A stretch of DNA of 64,000 nt from Guadua angustifolia. Its lineage: Eukaryota > Streptophyta > Magnoliopsida > Poales > Poaceae. Made by a program: the position numbers and the translations under genes. The stretch covers positions 32,508,539-32,572,538 of the forward strand of contig CM070501.1 in assembly GCA_036346375.1 (NCBI GenBank), read 5' to 3'. The notes under the pieces are model-generated. The model ran no database searches and was not told where the DNA came from. It saw nothing but the letters and a program-made list of their open reading frames with translations. Positions 33,591-45,518 of this stretch are shown one piece after another (position 1 is the stretch's first letter; each line of letters opens with the position of its first letter).

Positions 33591-34321
33591 ACAAGAAGGT
33601 GCAGGTTTTTAAGCATTCATCTTCAGACTGAGTATACAGGAACCAAGGTATTTACTTTTGCTCTACAGGAGAATTGTGTGTATATAGTGAGAATTTGTAT
33701 ATGGGGTAAATAGATATTTATCCATTTTGGTCTTCTTGGTACGTTATATGTAAGGCCGTAACTTGTAAGCACTTGATATGGCTCAAAGTTTAGCACAAGG
33801 AACATCAATAGAATTGATATACACACAACTAAAGGGAAATAAGGCTATATATGTTGTTATGTAGGCGTGTACCGTGCATAGATGAACAAAATCATATGTG
33901 TTACAGGTTCAGATGAGTAGTATTTTTAGAATTAGCACTGTGAAGTGTTGAATCTGCTGATCCTGACGAACCTGAAAAAAAAATGCATGCACGGAGAGAA
34001 CATGAAGACTACGGATAAGAATCAAGAGCGGTTTTGATCATTTCTTCCCTGAAGAAATATAATGTTGCATCTATCTCCTTTCCACAAACAGTCCAAATGT
34101 TGTCTTGAAATAAACTTTAAAAAGAACACAGCATAAGATACAGCACCAGAGGCTCCGAATCTCCGATCCTCTACAATCTAAAAAAAAGTATGAAAACTGC
34201 AACGCTCTTCAAGGCACACCTCTCAAACCAAACAAGCTACCAAACCATGTAGCAGCATCACCATGTTCCGGAGCAATCTTTACAGCATCTGTCTTCCTGC
34301 ATTGTATTTTATTTGGAGATT
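33591..34321. other. Intergenic between convergent genes
   Basis: This holds the 3' flanks of the plus-strand chloroplast-protein gene and the minus-strand cytochrome b561 gene. No gene or element boundary is seen. Confidence 0.5.
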
Positions 34322-35446
34322 TCAATCTTGCACCATTCCCAGCTCCTTCCGAAGTGTAGTCGGATATGTTTTGCGATTATCGCTGGGTCTTAGCTGCTCG
34401 ACAGGGACATGCCCTTGTTTCATCATGTAGCTCCGTCTGTCTATCAAGAGGTAGAAGAAAGCGAGGAAGGAGACCTCAACGGTGAGGAGTCCAGTCCAAA
34501 GCCTCACGCTCTTCGTGGTTCTCTCATGGTATGTGCGAAGGCCAATGTAGACGTTTGCGATGCCACTGGCGCAAATTGCGATGCCGAGAAGCCAGTGGAA
34601 GAAGTACCACAGACTTCTCACCTTGACACCTCTGCCGATATAGAGAGGGATAAGGTCCAGGCATAAACTTTGTAAGAAACATGAAAAGGTTGTAATTGTA
34701 CTACAGGAAAGTTGTTTCGTCTACCTTTCTGGTCTGAAGAAACCGATGAGTGGCTGAAGCCACATGAATCCATACAGTGCCAATCCTACTCTTTGGTGAC
34801 TGTTACTGAAGGAGTTATCAAAGTTCATCAACGACAGAGCCGCACCGCCGGTAGCAAGAAGGACAGCGGCAATCTGAAAACTCAGTTGAGCATGTAATAT
34901 GTATCTGATGCTGTATAAAACAACAAGAAAAAAAAGAAGAAAGATCAGCAAATGTTGTGTCCTGCAGAAGATACAAACCTGAGAAATGGCATGGCAATAG
35001 AAATGGATTCTGCTGCATCCGCCGTTTTTAGATTTGCTTGACATTCTGACTAGTAGTATCCCTACCGGCATCAAGAAACCAAAAGAAAACCAGTGGAACA
35101 ACGCGTGTAACTTGAGTTGAAATAACACTTTGGGCGTCAGCTGCAAGAGAAGAAAAGCAAATATTGTTTGTGTCAGCAGTGTTACACTCATTGTACCAAA
35201 ACCCATTAAATGTGAAATAACAAAATTTGTTCTCTGATGAATGTAATTCAGAATTACGTCTTAGAGTGCGATGCAAAGACCCCAAACTAGATGTACTCCA
35301 ATTACCTCCAAAGAACGCCCAGTCTTGTCGTGGCTTTGATTGAGATTCCCTGTGGAATTTGACGAGCCATCAGACGGCGTAAGAAGCAAAAGAAACAGAA
35401 AACTTGTGAACAGAAGGAGCAGTCCTTTTCTTCCAGACACTAGCAT
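34322..35446 (-). CDS. Cytochrome b561-domain protein, 253 aa, four exons
   Basis: Exons are 35306-35446, 34979-35140, 34725-34873 and 34322-34631, with GT-AG introns and matching phases (762 nt). A signal peptide or first helix (LLLLFTSFLFLLLLTPSDG) is followed by a Ser/Asn-rich loop. The b561 core then has LKLHALFHWFSFGFLMPVGILLVR, HFYCHAISQIAAVLLATGG, HQRVGLALYGFMWLQPLIGFF and WYFFHWLLGIAICASGIANVYIGL. The conserved His residues in these helices are the probable haem ligands of transmembrane electron transfer. A last helix (LLTVEVSFLAFFYLLI) and a basic tail end the protein. There is no DOMON domain. It resembles the short plant group without DOMON; electron donor and membrane are unknown. 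Confidence 0.85.
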
Positions 35447-36159
35447 TTGTGCTGGTCAACTTAATCCCCCTCAGAAGAAGCAAACCAACAAGAAGTGGGG
35501 TAAAATTGTATGGCCACACTTCAATGGCAGAAGAAGAGAAGGGGCAAAATTGTATGAATGTCTCCCTCCTACACTCACATCAGGCTACCTTACATGCATC
35601 CTTTCTTCCCCTCTCCTGAGATGCTCTTACCATATAAGCATGGCCAGGCAGCAATGGTTCAGTAGGTTGTCCCGTGGGCTGTGGCCTGTGGGGAGATTTT
35701 GATATGAGCAGCTAAGCTCCCTTTTGCTCGGTGCTCTGCAATATATTATGATGGACTTTGTGCTGCATGGGGGACGAGATGGAAGAAATGAGAGGGAGGG
35801 AGGAGGCTTTTGAGCGCATTTTGGCGAGCTTTTACAGCTCCGGGGCCGTGGCATGATGATGGTGTGGTAGCGGTAGGGGTAGGAGGCGCTTTTGCTGTGT
35901 GGCGCGGTGCTGCCGGACGCGGCAAGAGAAACTGTTTGCTCCGCTTCTAGTGCCTCCAGCTGAAGCGCAAAAGCAAGTTCTAAAGTTTTGGTGCTCGAGT
36001 GCCGGCTGCCGGCCAGGTGTCCGCAGTTCCCGGTAACTCGTCTCTGCCAGTGGAAACCGGCCGGTTTTGAAACTGTTCTCCGCGAAAAACCTATGGCCAC
36101 ACTGGTTTACCGGAAAACCGGTTGGGTCTCTCAAAAAGCTTTTACGTTTTACTTAATTT
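35447..36159. other. Upstream region of the cytochrome b561 gene
   Basis: The promoter of the minus-strand gene should lie in the first few hundred bases. Open frames near 35627-36134 overlap on both strands and show no domain. No element boundary is recognised. Confidence 0.4.
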
Positions 36160-36370
36160 TAAAAGTGTTTAAGAATCTTAAAGTAGTTAATATTTGATGA
36201 GATGATTATAGCCTAAAAATAAATCAAATGGAAGATTTGTCCCTACATACTTATTCAAGTTTATATCTATATCTAATTTCAATTTGGCTTATTTTTATAG
36301 GTTGATACAGATTTGTCATCGTCTAATATTAACTACTTTGTTTTGCTTTAAGATTTGTAAACTTATGTAA
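36160..36370. repeat. Fold-back MITE-like sequence
   Basis: AATCTTAAAGTAGTTAATATT near 36174-36194 is matched in reverse complement by AATATTAACTACTTTG and TTAAGATTT near 36327-36358. The pairing continues inward through ATTATAGCCTAAAAATAA and TTATTTTTATAGG. The arms are AT-rich and imperfect. Target duplications are not clear. Confidence 0.6.
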
Positions 36371-36779
36371 ATGTGTACTCAAGCATACCCCTTTGTTTAA
36401 AACTAATGCATATACCCTTAGTACCTACCAGTCGATAATGGTCACTGGTAACCGCCGGTATCCAATGGAAACTGAACCCTGCTAATGTATGTGCCATTGG
36501 TCATCTCACCAACTCCATGTCTCGTGTTTGATGCTCCATTTAATCCATGCATGGCATTGTCTAAGATACTTCCTAGCTAGCTACAAGTCTGATTAGGAGT
36601 AGCTTTCATTTTGATTCATGTGACTTTGGCTGCAAAGGGGAGGGAGGGAAAAGGTTGATAGGGATGGGGGATTTGCATGTGTTAAAGTGTGATATAAATT
36701 TTTATAGTGTCCATACCAAAAACAGATGCTGATCTGAGCAGCCCTAGGACGCACAAGCCGTGTTAGACATGGCACCGGT

Positions 36780-37440
36780 GGGCAGATTTGACTCTGGTTC
36801 GGTTTCCTTCTCCATTGGAGATTGTAATTCCTAGTCTATGTATGTACTCTTGTAGTCGCACGGCTCAAATTCGCTAAAGTTACTCGTGTTTGCAATCTCT
36901 CCTTATATAGTTATTTTCGTCTTTGTTCTTCCGTGATTTTTCCCAAACGAGTTTCCCACATTAAATCCTTTGTCTACTCTTCTTTTGATCATCTACCTTT
37001 TGCCATACCTTTAGTAACAAGTTTTATCCGAACTTTGGGTAGTCACTACCTACATAGGAGGCGACTTTGGGACGACCATTATATTGCTTGCCATCAAGCA
37101 ACGTCCGTGCGGCTCCAAGGGCCATCACATGGCATCCACACATCATCAAGGCATTGGGGCGTAGCCAGTGGGGGCTCCTTTAGGTTGGACCACCCCTCCA
37201 ACCGCTGGAATTTAAGTGCTTCTTTAGCATTAACGCTCAATTTTTGGCATAGGACAACGAATGTACACGCGCTCAAACATGGCTTGAGGAAGAAGAAGTT
37301 TTGCTAGGCGGATGAGTGATTTGTATCCTCATATAGTGATTTCTATCTTTGTGAGAACGTGGTTTCCCCACAATGATTTTTACGTTAAATCCTTGTTTTG
37401 CGTTCTTTTGATCATCTACTTTTTGTTGTGCTTTTTATAA
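36780..37440. repeat. Possible copia-type LTR remnants
   Basis: TTCCGTGATTTTTCCCAAAC with ACATTAAATCCTTTGTC and TTTTGATCATCTAC (about 36930-36993) resembles the 3' part of grass copia LTRs. A related block (GATTTTTACGTTAAATCC, TTTTGATCATCTAC) recurs near 37373-37422. Ends and coding parts are not recognisable. Confidence 0.4.
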
Positions 37441-38680
37441 TAGCATGGATTAAGAGGCCACAAAGCTAGCAGTGGTTGCTAATGGGAAGATCTTTTAACA
37501 AATCCTCATCATCTTCCCTACCTGTCTACCTCACTCTTATCTACCTGGGGAATTCTCACCTATCGTTGTTTGGGCGCTACAATGTTTCTACTTGTAGAAC
37601 TAATACATGATTATTAGATACAGCAATGCCAGTTAGTCGGTTACGTTTCTTGATGCCATATTGAGTGATTATTATGAGTTCTACTGTGGGAAGTGGTAAC
37701 CGTATTATCAAAGATGATTGTGATAGATTTTATGATGTCTGGATCAAACTCTTACCATTTATGATCAAGTGAAGTGATTGTCCTTAATGGTTACTCATCG
37801 TAGGCAAATCTTGAGCCGTAGACAGATCACTTTGCACAACAGCTCAGTGGTAGATATATTGTAAAATTGGTTGGTATATGTCTGCAATTCAACGAGCGAG
37901 AGATTTTGGCTTCATTTAGCAGCGATACTTTTTGGAGAATGATCGATGGAGCCCAGAGATAATGTTAAATTTAGGAAATGTTTATACCAAAATAGGTCAT
38001 GCCACCCTTTTCCTCTAAAACGTTAATTTGGCAATTATATGTTTTTAGATAGAGCTAGATAAAGTGCTAACGACAGCAATTAGGCCACACTCTTATAATG
38101 ACTGGCCATTTTCTACTCCCAAACACAATCATTTCTCCCAACTTTGCCCATTAGGAAAATAGCTAAGATAGAATCCGACATAGGATCCCATAATTTGTGA
38201 GATAATGTTCCACAAATCTCCAAGCTCACATGTCACACGCAGACACGCTAGGAAATTATGTGCTCATAACTGAGCTTAATGTGATAATTACTAATGTGTG
38301 CGCTATTTGGTGCATTGCGTTGTAGTAACATCTTCTAAGATGATCTTGGTAAGTAGTGCATCCTAATGTGTTATTATGTGATTTGAAGGATAACTAACTA
38401 ATTGAGGTGTAGAATTGTAGCGTATTGTAATTATTAACATGGGAAGATGTGGTAATGAGAAATATTTTCTGACATCTGAGTTGTGGTGATGAGAAATATT
38501 TAGAATGAGGCTAAATAATTGTACTACATTATGGGGAAGGAGGAGGTTGTTAGGGAGGACACCAGGGAGGAGGTCACGGGGGAGGACGTTGGGAAGAAGG
38601 ACGTGGAGGCCCTAGGGTTTGGGGGAGGCAAAATGCGTTGGGTGCTATAGTCTGCGCGAGAAACCTCAATATGTTTATAG
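37441..38680. other. Intergenic, probably old repeat sequence
   Basis: No coding frame longer than about 60 codons is present and no terminal structures are visible. Composition is AT-rich. Confidence 0.4.
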
Positions 38681-38880
38681 TGGTTTAAGTTCGCATCACA
38701 AACGGTTCATAGTTAAAACCTTCTGTGATGTGTAGATATCACAGATGGTTTTAACCACCAACCGTCTGTGATATAATATTATTACAGATGGTTCTTTGCG
38801 AAACCAGTAATTTTGACGGTTGCACTTCTAAAACCATCTATGATTAGATTTAATACAGACAGATGAGAGGCCTAATATAC
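38681..38880. repeat. Subterminal-type repeats resembling a CACTA element
   Basis: The words TCACAAACGGTTCAT, CTGTGATGTGTAGATATCACAG, AACCGTCTGTGATAT and ACAGATGGTTCT alternate in both orientations. Such ACAGACGGTT arrays are typical of CACTA subterminal regions. The terminal CACTA motif itself was not found. Confidence 0.5.
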
Positions 38881-38898
38881 TCCTTTCTGAAAGAGTGA

Positions 38899-39555
38899 GG
38901 TTTCAAAGAGTTTCAAATAGGTTTCAAAGGGTTTCAACACATTTCAACAACTATCAAATCTTAAAAGATTCAATGGGTTTCATAGCTAAAACTTGTTTGA
39001 AAAAAATGAGTTTCGGAATAATTTTAATTGAGTTTCAAAAAAACTCATTTTAAAGTTTAAGAGAGTTTCAATAGGATTCATGGGAAATTTCATAAATGTT
39101 CCATTTAAGTTTCAAAGGAACGTCAAACTTCAAAGAAGTTTTATCGGATTTCAAGTGTCATGTTTCGGGCGAATCTTCACAGAGTTTTAAGTTTGAGCAA
39201 GGTTTCAAAATGTGATGATTAAGTTCAACAATTACAGCGATGCATTTCAATGAATATTCCAATCAATGCTAGAGTTTAAACTAGTTTCAATCAAGTTTCA
39301 GGTAGAAGCTTTAGTTTCACAAGAGTATCATGGAAAAGCTTCAATTTTCAGAAGAGTTCATGGCAAGTTTCACATCAAAGTAGTTTCAAAAGAAATTCAT
39401 GTGTTTCATTTCTAAATATCAAGTTCCAGAAAAGTTTAAGATGAGTTTTACTTGAAAAATTCAAGTTTCAAGTGGAATTCAAAAAGTAAGAAACTTTAAG
39501 TTTTAGAGTAGTTTCAATTTTCAAGAGAGTTTGAAAAAATCTTCAAGTTTCAAAC
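38899..39555. repeat. Degenerate GTTTCAA array (about 660 bp)
   Basis: GTTTCAA or one-base variants recur dozens of times at irregular spacings of roughly 10-25 bases, for example AGAGTTTCAA, AAGTTTCAC and AGTTTCAATT. No longer unit is conserved and there is no open frame. It directly follows the CACTA-like subterminal repeats and may be part of that element. Confidence 0.7.
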
Positions 39556-40520
39556 AACTAGTCTGGCTACTATAGCTCACAGGAGGCAATTAATGCGAGT
39601 AGGAGGTGAGTTTGGAGCATGCTGCCCACCACCATGCTCACTTGTGGCTGCTTGCCGTTTATCTCATCGTCATTGTTGTGCAAGCTACAACTCTTGTCTC
39701 CCATAATCACCCGCCTCTCTCGGGCAAGACCATGACCGTATGCCATCGTGCTCAAGTGAGCCTATGGTTGTTACGCTCGACCGGTAGCCGCTACATGTGA
39801 ACTCTCGCCTAACCATGCACCACCAAGATCGCCCAAAACCACTACTCATGTTCACGACACTCCCCATGGAGTCACTCGTTGGACACACCTCGCATGCAAG
39901 CAGCTGCAAGAGAGAGGAAGGGAGAATGAGAGAAACATAGGTGCATGCATGTAGTTGCATGAAAGGCAAGAGAGAGAGAGAGACAAGAGGGAAACGAGAG
40001 AAACATCTGGTAGAGAATGGTTATGACACTTTTGAAGGAGAACGGGAAGGCTACTATATCATGAATTCAAAATTTTCTACCACGTAATCAAAGAACAATT
40101 GCAAGTTATAGGTCACGGAATTGCCAGTAGATGCACAGATCCATAGCGGAAGTAGAGTCGATGTAGCGTATTGGTACGATTGTAGTCGTACTAGCCTCAT
40201 GCCTTCTCTAACAGCTCCTCGTGGCCATCATAGGTTGTGGAATGTCCTAGCATTGAAGTCTCGCAGCAACGCCTCCAAGGTATCCAAACGTATAGGCCAA
40301 AAATACCACGCACCTGAGTGCTAGCGCCAGCTACGCAGTTTTGGGTGAAGGAGGTGTGGCGGCTAGTTTTTTGGGAATTCCAAATTTCTATGGTGTCTCA
40401 TGACCCTAAAGCCACCACCCTCTCATTTTACATATACACCCCATTAATGGGTATCTACATTATAGGCTCATTAGGAATTCGAAGCCCATCAAAATTCGGA
40501 TCATCATCCAAACTAAGTCT
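39556..40520. other. Intergenic, no supported gene
   Basis: Small open frames at 39606-39969 and 40121-40324 overlap on opposite strands and show no domain. A GA-rich patch lies at 39906-40015. Nothing else is recognised. Confidence 0.4.
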
Positions 40521-40525
40521 TAACC

Positions 40526-41308
40526 TGTCGACGCTTGGGGAACAGACCCTTCACCGAGCTTACTTGTTGATTAAGGGATCAACCAGACCCCTTTTTACGT
40601 GAAGGGCTAACGTCCGAAGATTGCCATGGGAGGAGGTCGAGCTACCAAAAAGGGCAACGAGCAAGGGGGTTTTATATTGGTTCGGGCCTCTCAAGATCGA
40701 GATAAGAGCTCTACGTCCAGTGCTACTTTGCTTATTATCTTGATGCTTACAAGGGTCTGGCAGGGTTTAACTCACCCTATACCTAGTTACAAAAGAGTGT
40801 TGCTATTACTACGCTCGTATGTGCCTTTTTTTGTGTTGGAATCCTCCTCTGCGCGTGCGTGTCTCTCTCTTTTGACGTGTTCTGAGGAGGTATTTATAGG
40901 CGGTTTAAAACGACCACATCCGAATGTCACGCCCTTACGTGTCCGCACGTGGCAGCGACTGTCCCTTGATTTTTGCCACGCGGCATCGTGGATGTGATGG
41001 GCCTAAATCGTGGCGTAACGGCTAACGCAGCTGCCACCACGTCGCATTTATAGCCTGAGCACGACCTGCGGGGCATGCTCGGGTTTCCTCCTTGGTCGTG
41101 GCCGACCTATGTTGCTAGCCCGAGTAACCATGCTCGGAAAGCTAGGCCGTATCCTCGTGGATGGGCATGCGAGTACGGTCGGGGCGGAGCTAGAAGCTGG
41201 TCTATCCAAGGATCTTCTTTTGGGATGATATCAAAGGGAAGTATGGTCGGCCGAAGAAGGGCTGCCAGGGCACGATGGTCTTCATGGTAATTTACCTAAT
41301 CCCCGACA
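40526..41308. mobile_element. Solo LTR, family A, copy 1 (783 bp)
   Basis: It begins TGTCGACGCTTGGGG and ends TAATCCCCGACA, with TG/CA termini. The 5-bp direct repeat TAACC flanks it at 40521-40525 and 41309-41313. Words such as CCGAGCTTACTTGTTGATT, GGTTCGGGCCTCTC and TATTTATAGGCG are shared with the 783-bp element at 47915-48697. No internal retroelement sequence remains, as expected after recombination between LTRs. Confidence 0.9.
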
Positions 41309-41313
41309 TAACC

Positions 41314-42205
41314 CTTTAAGCGTGCGACCCTATAGGTTCATATATACTTGGACATAGCCCGAGGACTCTTACTTGACTATTAATCGGTAGTGGTCCCTAA
41401 CAGGATGTACCAATTCCTGAGTATATGTAAAGATCACATTAGATGAACCTTAACAATGTTTAGTTATATGCATTTTCCTTTGTCTCATGATATCAGTCAA
41501 ACTCAAGACGAGCATGTGCCATCCTTGTTTAGATAGACTAACCACTCTTTCTCGATCATATGATTCGGAATCCCCAACTACGGTTAACTCTTTAATCGTG
41601 AGTAACATGGCCATGCATTTCTGGAATCCGACCACACGAGAGGCCTAGAGATATCATTCCCGTTGTATGGAGGGGCAAATCCCATCTTGATAGACCATAC
41701 CTCGCAGCATGCTACACGATAAACCTGAAAAATCACCTTTATAACTACCCAGTTACAGAGTAAAATTTGGCAACCCCTAATTATGTTATTACACATCTCG
41801 AGTATATGTGTCAATCTCAATTATAAGGATATATGGTATACATTGTATATAAGGCCAACTGATAACAAGTAAGATTACAATGTTCTTGTAGTGTCTTAAT
41901 ATGGGTCGATTCAACTCCATATTCTCTAACATATAACCAGATTATTGGTTTGCTATCTCCTTATCCATAACCTGTGAAACATGGCCATCAACCAATACAT
42001 ATGCTAATCTATATATTATGTTTATTGACTATAGATCACTTTAGAATAATCATCACAAAGTTATACATAGAGTTTCACAAATAAGTCATATTCTTGCTAA
42101 TAAATAATAATAACATTATTGAAGAACAAGATAACAAATCATAAACATAAGAAAATATAATCATCTCTATGATTACCTCTAGGGCATATCTTCAACACCT
42201 TCATC
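41314..42205. other. Intergenic, AT-rich, nothing recognised
   Basis: I see no coding frame with a domain and no repeat boundary. Confidence 0.4.
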
Positions 42206-42213
42206 CTTATCCC

Positions 42214-42747
42214 TAGTGGCGTAGCTAGGATTTTAGGTAAGGTTGGTACAACTTAAAAAAAAAGGTAGCAAGACAATATATAACATAAAATATATCAAAA
42301 ATTCTGATCTCTCGCTAGCCAAGAAGCTTTTCACTAATATGATCAAACAAAGCTTCCTCGTCATTCGTTGTAATCGTCCCCGCCGCCACAAACATGGAAA
42401 TCAAAACACCAAAAACTATTATATGCAGCCGCCTTTTTCTTGCATTTGCATGCGCGGCCGCCAGACTGAAGCGCTGATCTTCTAATCACCCGAATCAACA
42501 AGAACCAACAGCAACGCTGCTCCATAACTTTCAACTTCTAGTCACCCTTGCTTTGCTTGCATGCAGCATGCCCCTGAGCGCCTCGTTTCTAGTCGCTTTG
42601 CTTGCATGCGCCTCGACGGCCTCGTTTCTAGTCGCCTTGCCTTCGCGGCTTCGCCACAGAATCAACAACGCGAGTCTCCAGGGTGCTATGGGCCGGAGCA
42701 ATGGTTGTGCCACGGCCCAACCGTGCCAACCATTGGCTCCGCCCCTG
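42214..42747. mobile_element. hAT-type non-autonomous element (534 bp)
   Basis: The left end TAGTGGCGTAGCTA is roughly complementary to the right end TTGGCTCCGCCCCTG. The 8-bp direct repeat CTTATCCC is perfect at 42206-42213 and 42748-42755. Internally, GCCTCGTTTCTAGTCGC and neighbouring words occur twice (near 42580 and 42621). No transposase is present. Confidence 0.85.
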
Positions 42748-42755
42748 CTTATCCC

Positions 42756-45481
42756 CTCATATGTATAAAAAATCAGAAGATTCAGTGTACATGTGGCAAC
42801 TTGATCGGATGGGTGTGTCCTATCCTGTTGATTTTGAATTCAAAGATATACCATTATACAGTATTCTCTCCTTTTTTTCTGTCCAATTGGCGCGCCTCAA
42901 TAGGTATTGCATCTACGCAAATCTGAAGCCAGCATGTTTTTTCACCTCAATTTGTTTATGTAATTAGACAAGCTAGCAAAATTTTGTGTATGCTCCACCT
43001 AGTAATTTTGGGCGACATGATTCCAAGAGTATGTTACCGAAAATTTGTTTTTTTCTCCCCCGAAGTTTGTCGCTCTAGCGATTCTTTCTGTTAGATAAGA
43101 TAAACACAGCATGCAATGTTCAGTGTATCTTTTGCCTGAAGTGACAAGAGATCCGTTTAAAAAGAGGAACTATCAATTTAGCTTTTTCCATACACAAAGA
43201 AAAGGAAAAGAAGACCAGAAACAATTGTTAGAGGACGAGATGTTTCCTTTATAAATCTCTTTGCTATTGCTTTGCAATATAATCCTACCAACCATGGTTT
43301 CCAGAGGCTCGGTTATCTTTGGAGAAAACATTATTTGTTGCTGAAATTCCATATGCGTGAGTCTATTCTTCTGAATCTATCTGTCTTCGAAGTAAAAGAA
43401 GTTCGGTGAACTCGAGTAGTAAATTGTAAACGCTGCCAGCAATACAGTGAAGCACAGACTCCATATCTTCAGTTAGCCGAGATGCTTGCTTGTAAGTCCA
43501 ATAGATCCAGACATTCAGTTGCTGATGAGTATTGCCCTTTTGTCATTAGGTCAGTTGACCTTTTGTTCTGCATATCCGAAGATGTTGAAGTGATTTGATA
43601 TGCTAACAACCACCGCTTAATTTTCTCTATGTGAAGTGCCAAATGATGGCAATCTCAAAAGCCTAAATCCACATGGAAATTCGAGGATTCCACCGATACA
43701 TATATTGGGCATTATGCATGGTATACTGCCGGAACTCACAACACTACATTTAGAGTGTACCATTTTTAAGGGATTGAACAAATGACTAGGATTTAAATTA
43801 TGGTGTCATGAACAGTAAGAACGGTAAATTTGAATCAGTGATAGAAAATTTCTGAAAAGGCATTTCACTTTAACATTGATCTAAAAGGTACACATACTAT
43901 CTTCAGACTTCAGCTACTTCGACCAAAATTTCAGTTTGCATGACATGCACAATCACAATTAGCTTTGTTTTTTTTATATATAGACCATTCATGCTTTAAC
44001 TCATCAGAAGAAAGTTCAGACATACTTTGTAGTTAAAAAGAACATGATCTCTCTTTTAATTAGGTTTGTATCATGACGCCGTACGTTCGGTTAATTTCCT
44101 TTGAATTGATCGATTATAATTGGGTTTAGAAAAAGAAAGCTTTACCAAAGCGAAATGGAGAAGGGAGTAGTATCTAGGAAAGCTGTCGCCCATTGCACAT
44201 GGTCCCCGAACAATATGCTCTACAAATCAGACTACTGTTTTCCATCCTTTTTCGCTGCTTTATGTCATAAAACTGATTGCTATCCGTGTCAAAAGCTTGC
44301 AAAGAACGGGAACAATGTTACATTTGATATCTCTTCTTATATGCAGCAGCCACTGAATTGGATCAAAGTTTTGTGAGATACAGCACGAGCGTGCATGATC
44401 TAAAGAATGAAGAAGATGAATCTTATAGAGAGAACCGAAATAACGACGTTGAAGCAACTATACTAAGAGAAAAAATTTAGCAAAGCCAACCACAAATTCT
44501 TTAAGCACAACATTAAAAAGTATAAGGGATTATTACTCTCTCATAACTCTCTCGAATCTTTTACGATCCTTGGATCCTTATCGTATATAAGAATCTAGTG
44601 CAAAAAAATATCCTACCCTCAAATCTTCTCATGTGTCTTTTGCTTTGGATAAGTTGGTTTGTAACTTCTTAATTGTTTAGATTCTCCATAACCACCATAT
44701 GGTTTATATAAACTTCCTAGTTCTCATCCAAAATAAATAAGAATCGTATTTCTATTAGAATTAGGAATTCTAATCATATTAGGATTTATCTAGCATATGT
44801 TTCTAAATCCTAAAAGACTATATATAAGTCACTATATTTAATGAACAGGGGCACGCCAAAAGTCTATGGACATGTACAATGATGTGATTTATATGCTTTG
44901 CCACATTCTAATATGGAAGAGAGAGCAATAGAAAAGAGAATATAGCTATCTCTTCATAAAGAAATGACCATATAGACAATATAAAACAACATTATGTGAG
45001 ATTGTCTATAATAAACACTTTTCCATAATATAATTAAAAGATTATAAAATTTCATAGAGACAACCTTAAGATGACATCTATTATAGAAATTATCTTTAGT
45101 TTGGTCTTTAGATGACATGTGTGTGTATATTGATAGCAGTTGTCTCTATTATTGTACGTGCTCTAATACATCATGTGGAGCAGATGCTAGTGGCCAAGTC
45201 ATTGAACCAGCTTGGCGTGACACGTCACTCCTTGAAAACTATTTCTTATGCAATATGCATAAAACAAAAGCACGTATTAGCTAGGTATTATTCAGTTCGT
45301 AGCCAAAGGAGAGATAGCTTGAAGCAATAAGAATCATGACGGGACACTGTTGGTTGGTAACATCACAACTCTACCATTGAACCGTGCATTAGCATTAGCT
45401 GCAGAGAGAGAGAGAGAGAGTTGAGGCAATAATTATCCGGTCTTAGCCTTTCCTGGCGCTGCACTAGTGCACGAGCATTGC

Positions 45482-45518
<37 letters not shown>

